Shown here one piece after another: positions 18,831-26,827 of a DNA stretch of 64,000 bases (its first letter is position 1; every line of letters begins with the position of its first letter). The position numbers and the translations under genes were made by a program. The stretch covers positions 248,001 through 312,000 of the forward strand of contig CAWIVN010000012.1 of NCBI GenBank assembly GCA_963839515.1. The letters run 5' to 3'. The notes under the pieces were generated by a model. It saw nothing but the letters and a program-made list of their open reading frames with translations. It did not search any database and was not told where the DNA came from. This DNA is from Fredericiella sp963839515. Its GTDB lineage: Bacteria; Chloroflexota; Anaerolineae; Caldilineales; Caldilineaceae.

Positions 18831-19040
18831 TTAGTGCGACGCCAGGTTGGATGCCAGCGAAACGACACCGATGGGTGCAGACTGGGCAGCTACGTGGCTG
18901 ATTTGTGCCGGGAGGCCCAGGTTGGGTGCCATATACTCGAACGCGCCGGCCGCAGTCAAGCCGGTGGCGGCGAGGGCCACGACGACAAAGGCGGCCATCG
19001 CCAGCTGCGCTTTTAGTTTATTCATCGTCATTTTGTGCAT
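18831..19040 (-). CDS. Small single-helix exported or membrane protein
   Basis: This 69-aa protein (MHKMTMNKLKAQLAMAA...) has one hydrophobic helix followed by a short outside tail ending in SHVAAQSAPIGVVSLASNL. I do not recognise it. The ATG at 19040 follows GAGAGAAG; ATG 19031 and 19025 are alternatives. It is the first gene of the operon with the Ala/Pro-rich protein and apbE, and lies just after the three-repeat regulatory site. Confidence 0.6.
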   Translation of the reverse strand: MHKMTMNKLKAQLAMAAFVVVALAATGLTAAGAFEYMAPNLGLPAQISHVAAQSAPIGVVSLASNLASH

Positions 19041-19105
19041 ACGCTTCTCTCTTTCGCCGTTCACGCCAACGCTTGCCGTAAAGAATTCAACTGGCAATTA
19101 GCAAT

Positions 19106-19150
19106 AGACTAGCGGCACGGTATGAGAATGCTTTGAGAAAAGTCTAAGAA
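19106..19150 (-). promoter_or_regulatory. OmpR-type binding site (three 11-bp-phased repeats) with -10 box
   Basis: On the plus strand TGAGAA (19123), TGAGAA (19134) and TAAGAA (19145) recur at exact 11-bp spacing, one helical turn. This is the geometry bound by OmpR/PhoB-type dimers. On the coding (minus) strand a possible -10, TAGTCT, lies at 19111-19106, 11 nt past the last repeat, where a bound activator replaces the -35. The likely regulator is the OmpR-type protein encoded at 15611-16288. Confidence 0.55.
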
Positions 19151-19360
19151 TTTTCTCACGTTGGCGAAGGGAAGGAGCAGGGGAACACACCAGCGTCTCC
19201 GTGCGTAGATCACACGAGCAGACTTATCACGCATCTCCACCTTGTCCCGCGTAGCTCGTACGCCTACGTGCAGGTCTTCGAGCACGCCAGGGGTAGCTCG
19301 CTGCGCACCGTGCGCGTGTTTCGCCTGTGCATGCTATCGATCACCAAAAGGAAACAGCCA

Positions 19361-19744
19361 ATGTCGACCAAATTCCTACAAACCTGGGACCTGTGGTACC
19401 CCCAAGCCGGCGCCACCGGACTCCCCTTCGCCCGCGGCCGTATCGACGGCGCCGACACCCTTCTCGTCCACGCTGCCCCCAAGGTCCTTGCCGTCAACGT
19501 TTACGACGGTGACACCCTCGTTGCCGAGGGGAATGATCTCCAGGCCAGCGACGACACCCCTATCGCCCGCCTCACCCGCCACGGCGACCGCATCGAGCGC
19601 GCGGACATCTGGCCCACCGACCAGGACCTCGGCCACCTTGTCCTTCTCAGCGGCGGCGAAGTCGGCAGGCTGACCCATTGGTGGCACGCGTCCGACCACA
19701 GCGAGTGGCGCTGGCAGATCGAACTGTACAATAAGAAGGAATAG
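19361..19744 (+). CDS. Small conserved-looking protein of unknown function
   Basis: This 127-aa soluble protein has many Trp and His residues toward the end (RLTHWWHASDHSEWRWQIELYN) and a regular beta-rich pattern (TLLVHAAPKVLAVNVYDGDTLVAEG). I do not recognise the family and see no catalytic motif or signal peptide. ATG 19361 is chosen because AAAGGA precedes it by 8 nt; the frame is open back to 19268. It is convergent with uvrA2, whose stop lies 17 bp away. About 210 bp upstream hold no other gene. Confidence 0.7.
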   Translation: MSTKFLQTWDLWYPQAGATGLPFARGRIDGADTLLVHAAPKVLAVNVYDGDTLVAEGNDLQASDDTPIARLTRHGDRIERADIWPTDQDLGHLVLLSGGEVGRLTHWWHASDHSEWRWQIELYNKKE

Positions 19745-19761
19745 GGTAAGAATCCGGCTGG

Positions 19762-22299
19762 TCACGCCACGATTCGTTGTAAGTACTGGCCCGTGTACGA
19801 GGCAGGGCATTGCGCCACTTCCTCCGGCGTACCTTCGGCGATCACGCGGCCGCCCGCTATCCCGCCTTCCGGCCCCAGGTCGATTACCCAATCCGCCGTC
19901 TTGACCAGCTCCAGGTTGTGTTCTACGACCACCACGCTGTTGCCTGCATCGACCAGGCGCTGCAGTACGCCCAGCAGGCGCGCCGTGTCCGCCAGGTGTA
20001 AGCCGGTGGTCGGCTCGTCGAGCAAATAGAGCGTGCGCCCGCCGGCACGGCGGCCCAGCTCCTTCGCCAGCTTGACGCGCTGCGCCTCGCCCCCCGATAG
20101 CGTCGTCGCCTGCTGCCCCAGCTGCAGATACCCCAGCCCGACGTCGGCCAGCACCTGCAGCCGGGAGCGAGCCGCGCGGACATCCGCAAAGAGCGCTAAT
20201 GCTTCTTCGACGGTCAGGTCGAGCACCTGCGCGATGTCATGCTCGCGGTAATGCACGGCCAGGGTCTCGCGCGTAAAGCGGCGGCCGTGGCAGGCCGGGC
20301 AGCGCACGTCCACGGCGGGCAGGAAATGCATGTTGACGGAAAGGACGCCGGTGCCTTGGCAGCGCTCGCAGCGTCCACCCGGCACGTTAAACGAGAAGTG
20401 CTTCGCGCTCAATCCCCGTGCGCGCGCTTCGGCGGTGGCAGCAAATGCCGTCCGGATCGGCGTAAAGATGTCTGAATAGGTCGCCGTGTTCGAGCGCGGG
20501 ATGCGCCCGATGTGCTCCTGGTCGATGGTGATGATCTTGTCGATTTCCTCACAGCCTTCGATGGCGTCGTGTTCGCCTGGGGGCTCACCTGCCCCATACA
20601 GCCGCCGGCGCAGGGCGCGGTCGAGGATGTCGAACACCAGCGAAGATTTCCCCGACCCCGACACCCCGGTTACGGCCACCAGCAAGCCCAGCGGCAGGCG
20701 CACGTCGATATTCTGCAGGTTGTGCTGGCGCGCGCCGCGTATGGTGATCGCTGTCCCACCGGCCGCCCGCCGCCGCCGGGGCAGCGGAATCGTCGTGCGC
20801 CCCGCCAGGTAATTCCCGGTGATCGACCCCACCTGTCCTGCCACTGCGGCCGGTGTACCGGCCGCCACCACTTGCCCGCCATGTTTGCCCGCCCCTGGCC
20901 CAAAGTCGATCACGTAATCCGCCGACGCAATCATTTCCAGGTCGTGCTCGACGACCAGCACAGTGTTGCCCAAGTCGCGCAGCCGCCGCAAGACCTCGAT
21001 CATGCGGTGGGTGTCGCGCTGGTGCAGCCCGATCGTCGGCTCATCAAACACGTACAAAAGCCCGCTTAAACCCGATCCGAGCAAGGCTGCCAGGCGCAGA
21101 CGCTGTGCCTCGCCTGCTGACAGGCTGGGGGAAGACCGTTCCAAGGTCAAATACCCGGCGCCCACTTCAACCAGTCGCCTGATCCGCTCGCGCAGATCGT
21201 CCAGGATGGGTGCGGCGATCAACATCTCGTCGCCGTGCAGCGTGCTGCGCAGTTCCTCCAGCCAAGGTCCCAGCTCGCTCAGCGGCAACCGGGAGACGGC
21301 GATGATGGTCTGGCCGTTGACCGTAACGGCCCGGCTCTCTGGGCGCAGCCGCGTGCCCCCACAGTCGGGACAGGTCCCGGTGACCAGCAGTTCGCCCATC
21401 TTGGCGCGATAGTCGGCGTCCTCGATGTGTTCGGCATAGCGGCGCAGGAGACTGGTGGCGATCCCTTCAAATTTTCCCCCGCGCACGGTGGCCGGCGCCG
21501 CATGGTTGGGGAAATGGCGCCCAAACTGGGGGCTGTCCACGCCAAAGAACAGCAGATCGCGCTGCACTTGCGTGTACTCCTTGACGGGGAGTCTGAGGTC
21601 GAACGCAAACCCGTAATGCGCCGCGGCTGCCAGCAGAATCGAGCTGTGATAGTTGATGTGAAACGAGTTCCAATCTACGACGGCTCCACCTGCAACGCTC
21701 TTCTGCTCGTCCACCAGCCGTTCGGTGTTGGCCTGGTGGATGGTCCCCAGGCCGGTGCAGGTGGGGCACGCCCCCTCGGGTTTGTTAAATGAGAAGTGCG
21801 CCATCCCGATCTCGGGTATCGGCGCCCCACAGTGCGGACAGGGAAAGCTCTCTTCCGTTGCGGGGCCCGCGTCCTCTGCGCCGGTTTCCCCCTCCCATTC
21901 CGCGTTCGCCGGGTCAAAGGCGGGCAAGACCTCTTTTCCGCAGTGCGGGCAGAGGCGATGGCCCAGGCGGGCATACAGCACGCGCAGATAGGTGTACACC
22001 TCGGTGGCGGTGCCGACTGTCGAGCGCGGGCTGTGATTGGTAAGGTTCTGCGCCACGCTGATGGTCGGCGCCAGCCCCACGATGGCGTCGACGGGCGGTT
22101 TCGACACCCCAAAGGTGACCATGCCCACCGACTCCAGATACTGGCGTTGCCCTTCCTTTAGCAGGATGTCAAATGCCAGGGTGGATTTTCCCGACCCCGA
22201 CAATCCGCTCACCACTACGAGTTGGTTCTTGGGGAACGTAACCGTGACATTTTTCAAGTTGTGCAGCCGCGCGCCGCGAATCGTAATGTGATCAAACAT
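19762..22299 (-). CDS. uvrA: UvrA2-type excinuclease ABC subunit A-like ATPase
   Basis: This 845-aa protein has two ABC ATPase modules: Walker A GLSGSGKSTLAFD and GVSGSGKSSLVFD, signatures SLSAGEAQRLRLA and TLSGGEAQRVKLA, Walker B YVFDEPTIGL and YLLDEPTTGL. Zinc clusters include FSFNKPEGACPTCTGLG and FNVPGGRCERCQGTG. It is about 95 residues shorter than canonical UvrA. The gap between the first CPHCG and FSFN is only about 60 residues, too small for the UvrB-binding domain. This fits the UvrA2 class linked to drug or damage tolerance without UvrB. ATG 22299 has GGGAGG 4 nt upstream. It lies 104 bp downstream of a tandem MerR regulator. Confidence 0.85.
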   Translation of the reverse strand: MFDHITIRGARLHNLKNVTVTFPKNQLVVVSGLSGSGKSTLAFDILLKEGQRQYLESVGMVTFGVSKPPVDAIVGLAPTISVAQNLTNHSPRSTVGTATEVYTYLRVLYARLGHRLCPHCGKEVLPAFDPANAEWEGETGAEDAGPATEESFPCPHCGAPIPEIGMAHFSFNKPEGACPTCTGLGTIHQANTERLVDEQKSVAGGAVVDWNSFHINYHSSILLAAAAHYGFAFDLRLPVKEYTQVQRDLLFFGVDSPQFGRHFPNHAAPATVRGGKFEGIATSLLRRYAEHIEDADYRAKMGELLVTGTCPDCGGTRLRPESRAVTVNGQTIIAVSRLPLSELGPWLEELRSTLHGDEMLIAAPILDDLRERIRRLVEVGAGYLTLERSSPSLSAGEAQRLRLAALLGSGLSGLLYVFDEPTIGLHQRDTHRMIEVLRRLRDLGNTVLVVEHDLEMIASADYVIDFGPGAGKHGGQVVAAGTPAAVAGQVGSITGNYLAGRTTIPLPRRRRAAGGTAITIRGARQHNLQNIDVRLPLGLLVAVTGVSGSGKSSLVFDILDRALRRRLYGAGEPPGEHDAIEGCEEIDKIITIDQEHIGRIPRSNTATYSDIFTPIRTAFAATAEARARGLSAKHFSFNVPGGRCERCQGTGVLSVNMHFLPAVDVRCPACHGRRFTRETLAVHYREHDIAQVLDLTVEEALALFADVRAARSRLQVLADVGLGYLQLGQQATTLSGGEAQRVKLAKELGRRAGGRTLYLLDEPTTGLHLADTARLLGVLQRLVDAGNSVVVVEHNLELVKTADWVIDLGPEGGIAGGRVIAEGTPEEVAQCPASYTGQYLQRIVA

Positions 22300-22321
22300 G
22301 TGACCTCCCAGGTTTCTAGAT

Positions 22322-22356
22322 TGGAGACCCCGTAAACCACACAACTGCAGTCTCCA
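22322..22356 (-). promoter_or_regulatory. Inverted repeat in the uvrA2 upstream region
   Basis: TGGAGAC (22322-22328) and GTCTCCA (22350-22356) form a 7-bp inverted repeat with 21 bp between. It lies 23 bp upstream of the uvrA2 start, between the MerR stop and uvrA2. It may be an operator for the adjacent MerR protein. I could not fit convincing -35/-10 boxes around it. Confidence 0.3.
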
Positions 22357-22403
22357 TTTTGATTCTACAACCCTGGTGTGCAAAGGGAGGGTTTGGGGAA
22401 GAT

Positions 22404-23174
22404 TCACGTGGCGGGCGGTGTTTTGCGAATCATATCCTCGACCAGCACGATAATCCGGCGCGCCTGCTGCTCCAGCGCGGCCAGCGTTGAGATCAAGCGG
22501 TCCGAGGCCAGGAAGGCGTCTTCGTCGGGGCGCGGCGTGTCGAGCGCACGCCGCAGGTCGCTCTTGTCGCCGCGGTCGAGTTGGATCAGCATGCGCAGGA
22601 TGGCAGATAGGCTGTAGCCAGCGCGCGAGAGCATGCCGATGACGCGCAGACGGCTGATTTGGGGCGCGCCATAGCGCCGGTAGCCGTTGGCCGGGTCGCG
22701 CGGGATGTCGATCAACCCGTTGCGATCCCAATTGCGCAAGATGTCGATCGTAACGCCCAGCAACTGGGCCGCTTCCCCGATCTGCAGCGGCCGGGTGGCA
22801 GTGTCGGTACGGGTGGTGGGCGCTTCGCCCAGGGCCCAGCGCTCCAGCACACCTGCGGCCACGTCAGCCCGGTTGCGTTCGGACTGTACGAGCGCCAGAT
22901 GACGGTAGGCAAGCGTGCGCGCTTGCTCCAGGTCGCCGCCCACGGTTGCGGTGACTATGCGCATGCCCGATTGCTGGATAGCTCTGCCCGCATAGGGGCT
23001 GCCGTATATGGCACGCGCCAGGCGCAGGCAGTCGAGGTGGCGCTCCGTGAACAGGCGGTAACCCGACGGGCCACGTTCGACCGGTGGCAGCAGGCCGCGG
23101 TCCCCATAACGCCGTACCGTATTGGGATGCACCCCCACGGCTTTGCCCAAATCCGACGTTCGCAGATACTTCAT
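22404..23174 (-). CDS. MerR-family regulator with two tandem MerR DNA-binding domains
   Basis: This 256-aa protein has a first MerR-type winged helix at residues 1-70 (YLRTSDLGKAVGVHPNTVRR, GYRLFTERHLDCLRLAR). A second follows at about 128-195 (LQIGEAAQLLGVTIDILRNW, NGYRRYGAPQISRLRVIGML), and a C-terminal helix runs through ALEQQARRIIVLVEDM. Ordinary MerR proteins carry one such domain and dimerise. Two in one chain could let one chain bind a whole operator. Its stop is 104 bp before uvrA2 on the same strand, so it probably controls uvrA2. A TACAAT box 6 nt before the ATG suggests a leaderless transcript. Confidence 0.85.
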   Translation of the reverse strand: MKYLRTSDLGKAVGVHPNTVRRYGDRGLLPPVERGPSGYRLFTERHLDCLRLARAIYGSPYAGRAIQQSGMRIVTATVGGDLEQARTLAYRHLALVQSERNRADVAAGVLERWALGEAPTTRTDTATRPLQIGEAAQLLGVTIDILRNWDRNGLIDIPRDPANGYRRYGAPQISRLRVIGMLSRAGYSLSAILRMLIQLDRGDKSDLRRALDTPRPDEDAFLASDRLISTLAALEQQARRIIVLVEDMIRKTPPAT

Positions 23175-23180
23175 GCCGCT

Positions 23181-23206
23181 ATTGTACGCGACTATTGTAC
23201 GTGACA
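23181..23206 (-). promoter_or_regulatory. Promoter region of the MerR gene with 13-bp direct repeat
   Basis: ATTGTACGCGACT (23181-23193) and ATTGTACGTGACA (23194-23206) are adjacent near-identical direct repeats. On the coding strand each contains TACAAT. The nearer one ends 6 nt before the ATG at 23174, implying a leaderless or nearly leaderless mRNA. The duplicated box may also be an autoregulatory site. Confidence 0.45.
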
Positions 23207-23228
23207 GTAGGTCCTTGGGGTACCTCCA

Positions 23229-23261
23229 GGAGGTGGGTACCTCCAGGAAGTACCCACCTCC
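23229..23261. terminator. Strong hairpin between the MerR and fucosidase genes
   Basis: GGAGGTGGGTAC (23229-23240) pairs perfectly with GTACCCACCTCC (23250-23261) around a 9-nt loop. It sits 13 bp beyond the fucosidase stop. There is no T run, so it may act with Rho or only protect the 3' end. Confidence 0.5.
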
Positions 23262-23273
23262 TGTCCCCAGGGC

Positions 23274-24572
23274 CTACTGCAAGAACAGCTCGATCACCGG
23301 CACCGCTACATTCGGCTGCTGCACCGGCAGCTTCAATATCAGCGTGTCCTCTTGCTTGTCCTCAAATGCATCCTGCCACGCTTCCCGCACGATCATGGGG
23401 AGCTCGCTGGCGTCGTTGAGCAGCTGCGCGTATTCGACTTTGCCGGCGAAGCCCGGCAGGTGCAGCTCGCTGTAGGGCCAGGCGTAGAGATGGACATAGA
23501 GGCGATTGGCGGCCGGGTTGTAGGTCAGCCGGCAGTTCTCAGGCACGCGGAATTCCTTGGGCGCCTGCGTGCAGCCGTAGATGGCGCGCCCGTGCCGCCG
23601 CATCCACTCGCCCATCCCGCCCAGCCGCTCCAGCGCGCGATGATCAAACTCCCCGCGCGCCGTGGGACCGACGTTAAGCAGCAGGTTGCCGCCATAGCAA
23701 ACCGAATCGATCAGGATGCGCAGGAGTTGGTCCACGCTCTTCCAGCTCGACTCGTCGCGGTGATACCCCCAGGAACCGGAAAAGGTCTGGCAGGTCTCCC
23801 ACAGCACCGGCTGGCCGTTGAACTTCACCCAATCCTGCACCACTACCTGTTCGGGTGTGCGGTAATCCCAGCCGTCGGCCGTTTCCATCAGGTCGAGCCG
23901 GTCATTGATCAGGATGCCGGGCTGCAGCGATCGCACCATGGCGACCAGTTCCTCGCTGCGCCAATCGGCGCGCCCTTTGCCGTCCTCACCAGGATAGCTG
24001 AAGTCAAAAAAGATCATGTCGATTTTGCCGAACTGCGTCAGCAGCTCGCGCACCTGGGCGTGCAGGTAATCGGCATACTTCTGCACATCGCGCCCCTGGT
24101 TCGCCGCTCGATAGTCCTGGTCGTCGCGCCGGGGATGCAGGCGATCGACCGGGAAGTCCGGGTGATGCCAGTCGATCACCGAGTGGTAGAAGCCCACCTT
24201 CAAGCCCTCGGCGCGGAAAGCCTCGACCATCGGTCCGATCAGGTCCTTGCCATAGGGCGTGTTGGTTACCTTATAGTCAGTCTGCGCCGTATCCCACAGG
24301 CAGAAGCCCTCGTGGTGCTTGGTCGTGATCACAAAGTACTTCATTCCCGCATCCCTGGCAGCCTTGGCCCAGGCCTTGGGATCGTAGAGATCGGGGTCGA
24401 AATGGTCGAAATACTTCTGATAATCCTCATCGGTAGTACGCTCATGGTGCTTCACCCATTCATGGCGGGCGGGCAGGGCGTACAATCCCCAGTGAATAAA
24501 GAGGCCAAGGCGGTCCTGCAGAAACCAGGAGGAATCGCCGGTGGCCGGCCGGATATTGGCGGGCAGCATCAT
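23274..24572 (-). CDS. Alpha-L-fucosidase (GH29)
   Basis: This 432-aa enzyme hydrolyses terminal alpha-L-fucose. GH29 signs are WFLQDRLGLFIHWGLYALPA near the start, DAGMKYFVITTKHHEGFCLWD, and the nucleophile Asp in IDMIFFDFSYPG (about residue 190). NDRLD, TCQTFSGSWGYHRDE and NLLLNVGPTARGEFD follow. There is no signal peptide, so it is probably cytoplasmic and acts on imported oligosaccharides. The ATG is preceded by AAAGGATAAAAG. It is followed by a strong hairpin and has no transporter gene next to it, but a sugar ABC importer and GH127 enzyme lie 12 kb away. Confidence 0.92.
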   Translation of the reverse strand: MMLPANIRPATGDSSWFLQDRLGLFIHWGLYALPARHEWVKHHERTTDEDYQKYFDHFDPDLYDPKAWAKAARDAGMKYFVITTKHHEGFCLWDTAQTDYKVTNTPYGKDLIGPMVEAFRAEGLKVGFYHSVIDWHHPDFPVDRLHPRRDDQDYRAANQGRDVQKYADYLHAQVRELLTQFGKIDMIFFDFSYPGEDGKGRADWRSEELVAMVRSLQPGILINDRLDLMETADGWDYRTPEQVVVQDWVKFNGQPVLWETCQTFSGSWGYHRDESSWKSVDQLLRILIDSVCYGGNLLLNVGPTARGEFDHRALERLGGMGEWMRRHGRAIYGCTQAPKEFRVPENCRLTYNPAANRLYVHLYAWPYSELHLPGFAGKVEYAQLLNDASELPMIVREAWQDAFEDKQEDTLILKLPVQQPNVAVPVIELFLQ

Positions 24573-24638
24573 CTTTTATCCTTTTTGGGCACGGGCTGAA
24601 AGTATCAGTTGCATTGATCGGCTGCTTAAAGCCCGATG

Positions 24639-24659
24639 ATTATACCCTACGCCGGTAGG
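24639..24659 (-). promoter_or_regulatory. Fucosidase promoter -10 with adjoining inverted repeat
   Basis: On the coding strand TATAAT lies at 24644-24639, about 67 nt before the fucosidase ATG. Immediately upstream, within the would-be spacer, CCTAC-GCCG-GTAGG (24646-24659) forms an inverted repeat. A repressor there would block RNA polymerase. No good -35 is evident. Confidence 0.4.
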
Positions 24660-24739
24660 AAGCGTCTTTAGTAAGAGGCACCTCCGAGGAACCTCGCGCC
24701 GCCCATACCGCACCTACGGGCAGAGCCAGGTGCCCCAAA

Positions 24740-24961
24740 TCAGGGCGCAGACCTGCACCTGCTGATCCACACCGCCGCACTCGCCAGCAAGCACAAGATG
24801 GGAAAAATGTGCAGCCAATACGTTCCCACCTGCGCACCCTCTACACCTCGCGCCCGCGCCACCAAAAACTGTACGGCCGCCAGCACCAAGGCCAGGCCGG
24901 CAATGCTCAACATCACGATGACCGCAGTGTAATCTCGCACCAGCGGCACTGGCAGCAGCAT
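24740..24961 (-). CDS. Possible small two-helix membrane protein
   Basis: A 73-aa frame (MLLPVPLVRDYTAVIVMLS...) encodes two plausible transmembrane helices, AVIVMLSIAGLALVLAAVQFLV and WLHIFPILCLLASAAVWI, separated by a basic loop. It is the only believable coding frame in the roughly 680 bp between the fucosidase gene and the tRNA. No ribosome-binding site is seen before the ATG and I know no family. The rest of this interval shows only the fucosidase promoter. Confidence 0.4.
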   Translation of the reverse strand: MLLPVPLVRDYTAVIVMLSIAGLALVLAAVQFLVARARGVEGAQVGTYWLHIFPILCLLASAAVWISRCRSAP

Positions 24962-25249
24962 GGATAGCCACCCAACGTTTCGTCACAACCAGGATCGACG
25001 TGCCTGGTCTCCCCAACTTCCCAGTATACGTGACCAAGGCCGCCGCGTAGAGTGACAAACGACGTACCTCGCGTTCCTCACATTTCGGACGCTCACTTCG
25101 CTCCTTTGACAGGCACACCCAATCGGCCGTTCGACCAGTGATAGGTCAACTGGTAGCTCTTAAAACGACGATGCGCACCTGATATCAGGTAGCGCATCAC
25201 AACAGGAAGTAAACGGGCGAGTATTTTGCCACTGCAGGCAGTGTTTCAG

Positions 25250-25321
25250 TACCCCCGCTGGGACTCGAACCCAGGCACCTGGCTCCGGAGGCCAGTACTC
25301 TATCCACTGAGCTACGGGGGC
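25250..25321 (-). tRNA. tRNA-Arg (anticodon CCG)
   Basis: Read on the minus strand, the 72-nt cloverleaf has acceptor GCCCCCG/CGGGGGT, D-stem GCTC/GAGT and anticodon stem CTGGC/GCCAG around loop CTCCGGA. The anticodon is CCG, reading Arg codon CGG. The T-stem is CTGGG/CCCAG with loop TTCGAGT. The discriminator is A, and the CCA end is not encoded. Confidence 0.95.
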
Positions 25322-25676
25322 AAATCGTAGCACGGTCTTTATACCACAACCGCCTTCACTCGACAAACAATCACAAGATAAAGGCAGGGCTTTGCAATAG
25401 TTGCGCCTGCCCCGTTCAGTGCGCCCGCCCAGGTGCGCAGGTGGCGTCCCTGACGCCCGCCCCGGTTGCGGACCCACGTGTCGCAGCCGCCGGACAGAGT
25501 TTGCTTCGTCACCTGGGCTGTCTAGCGCGAAACAAAGCCGCACGCCGCGTGCGGGCTGAACAAGCGGCGCGACTTTTGCGAAGCCCTGCGATAACAGTGG
25601 CGTCAAAATAGATGTCTGTGCAGGGCCACCTGGAACCGGACGCCGCGTAATCCGATCCCAGGTGGCGTGTCAGAGC
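25322..25676. other. Intergenic region with a hairpin after the secreted-protein gene
   Basis: This 355-bp stretch has no credible gene. Near its end GCCACCTGG (25625-25633) and CCAGGTGGC (25658-25666) form a 9-bp inverted repeat just beyond the stop of the minus-strand gene at 25677. It may be a terminator, but its loop is 24 nt and there is no T run. The tRNA promoter should lie near 25330-25370; TGTGGT-like elements are present but none is convincing. Confidence 0.4.
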
Positions 25677-26366
25677 TTACTTGCCCACGGTGAGGTGGTA
25701 GGTCACGTCGATGAGGCCGCTGTCTTTAAACTGGGCTTGCACGTGAATCTCGTGGCTGCCAGGTGGTAAGGGCGCTACCATCAAGTGATAGCCGATGGCA
25801 ACCGAGGGTGAGTATGTACCCGCCGGCACGTCGAAGATGTTGTTGTCCGGCAGCACCAACCCAAAGTCAGGTGAAGTGACGTAATAGTTGGTCAGCAGAT
25901 CTGCCACTTCTCTGCCGTCGATCGTGGCACTGGCGGACACGAAGTTCTCCCGCCAGTAGGCCTGCGCTTTGTCCAGTGTTTCCTGGTAAGTGGGTGCCTC
26001 CGCCGACAGGAAGTAGTTGGCGACGGGGAAAAAGAGGGCTTCGCCAGTCGGAATCGCGCAAGTGCGTTCGGCCGCGCCGCTGTTCAAGGCGCCGGCCAAG
26101 AACCAGACCGGCCCCGCCTGGTTGAGGCCGCAGTTGGCCCCTGTAGTGTCCTCTAGTACGTTGCTCCCTTTGGGGCCGGACAGCGCCCAGTTCCACCAGG
26201 CCGCCGCCCACTCACCGTAACTCTTGCCGAATGACTGAGCGTTGGGCGGCAGAATCCCCGGATTTGGGTTGCCACTCGCACTGACAGGCACGGCGGCCAG
26301 CAGCATAGCACAGACGAGGAGGGCAACCGCCGGCAGGCCAAGGTGTACGCGCGTGAAAAGTCTCAT
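25677..26366 (-). CDS. Secreted protein of unknown function
   Basis: This 229-aa protein has a clear Sec signal peptide (MRLFTRVHLGLPAVALLVCA...VSASG, cleavage near residue 31). The mature part opens with an aromatic motif, FGKSYGEWAAAWWNWALS. Then come NCGLNQAGPVWFLAGAL and RTCAIPTGEALFFPVANYF, two Cys that could form a disulphide. A beta-rich C-terminal domain ends in SHEIHVQAQFKDSGLIDVTYHLTV. I have a sense of a widespread uncharacterised family but cannot name it. ATG 26366 has GAAGGAG 7 nt upstream; the frame is open back to 26534. The gene stands alone. Confidence 0.8.
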   Translation of the reverse strand: MRLFTRVHLGLPAVALLVCAMLLAAVPVSASGNPNPGILPPNAQSFGKSYGEWAAAWWNWALSGPKGSNVLEDTTGANCGLNQAGPVWFLAGALNSGAAERTCAIPTGEALFFPVANYFLSAEAPTYQETLDKAQAYWRENFVSASATIDGREVADLLTNYYVTSPDFGLVLPDNNIFDVPAGTYSPSVAIGYHLMVAPLPPGSHEIHVQAQFKDSGLIDVTYHLTVGK

Positions 26367-26827
26367 AGTACCACTCCTTCTCGGGTGAATAGAGCTAGAT
26401 ACGAAACCTCTTGAGCCCGTTCGCTGGCGGTGATCGAATGGACAGCCAACATGCAGCCGTACGCGGCGCGAACTACATATCAACTCGAATATTTCGACAA
26501 GCCAAAATAAGCTGTGCCAGAAATGGTCCTGCAATAATCGTCGTAGGCAATGGCATGGAGCTTAGTAATGAGGTCACCTGGCGTTCGAGCGTGGGCCTCT
26601 ACCAGATTCCAGTCTCAATATACCGTAGTAGAGGAGCGTTCGCATGAAAAAATCATGAGAAGGGGTATGGAACGACCACACCTACCCCTATCGTTAGCCA
26701 GTTGCTTTGGCGCGTAGGTGTCCTCGCCTGCCCTTCTCACGCGTCTCGCACGGCCCCATCGTTCGGTGCCCCGCCTGCGCCCACGCTCTCGCGCCCGCTG
26801 GACACGCTGGAGTATAATGATTCCGCT
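26367..26827. promoter_or_regulatory. Divergent intergenic region; TATAAT just before the TPR gene
   Basis: About 460 bp separate the secreted-protein gene and the TPR gene. I see no credible gene in it. TATAAT at 26813-26818 ends 9 nt before the TPR-protein ATG, so that mRNA would be leaderless or nearly so; no clear -35 is present. Positions 26715-26735 share 20 of 21 bases with 12801-12821 (core AGGTGTCC and CGCCTGCCCTT), which may be a dispersed short repeat. Confidence 0.4.

Noticed and set aside
25160..25606. 148-codon minus-strand open frame
   Set aside because: It runs through the tRNA-Arg gene; the VAQWIEYWPPEPG stretch is the translated tRNA.
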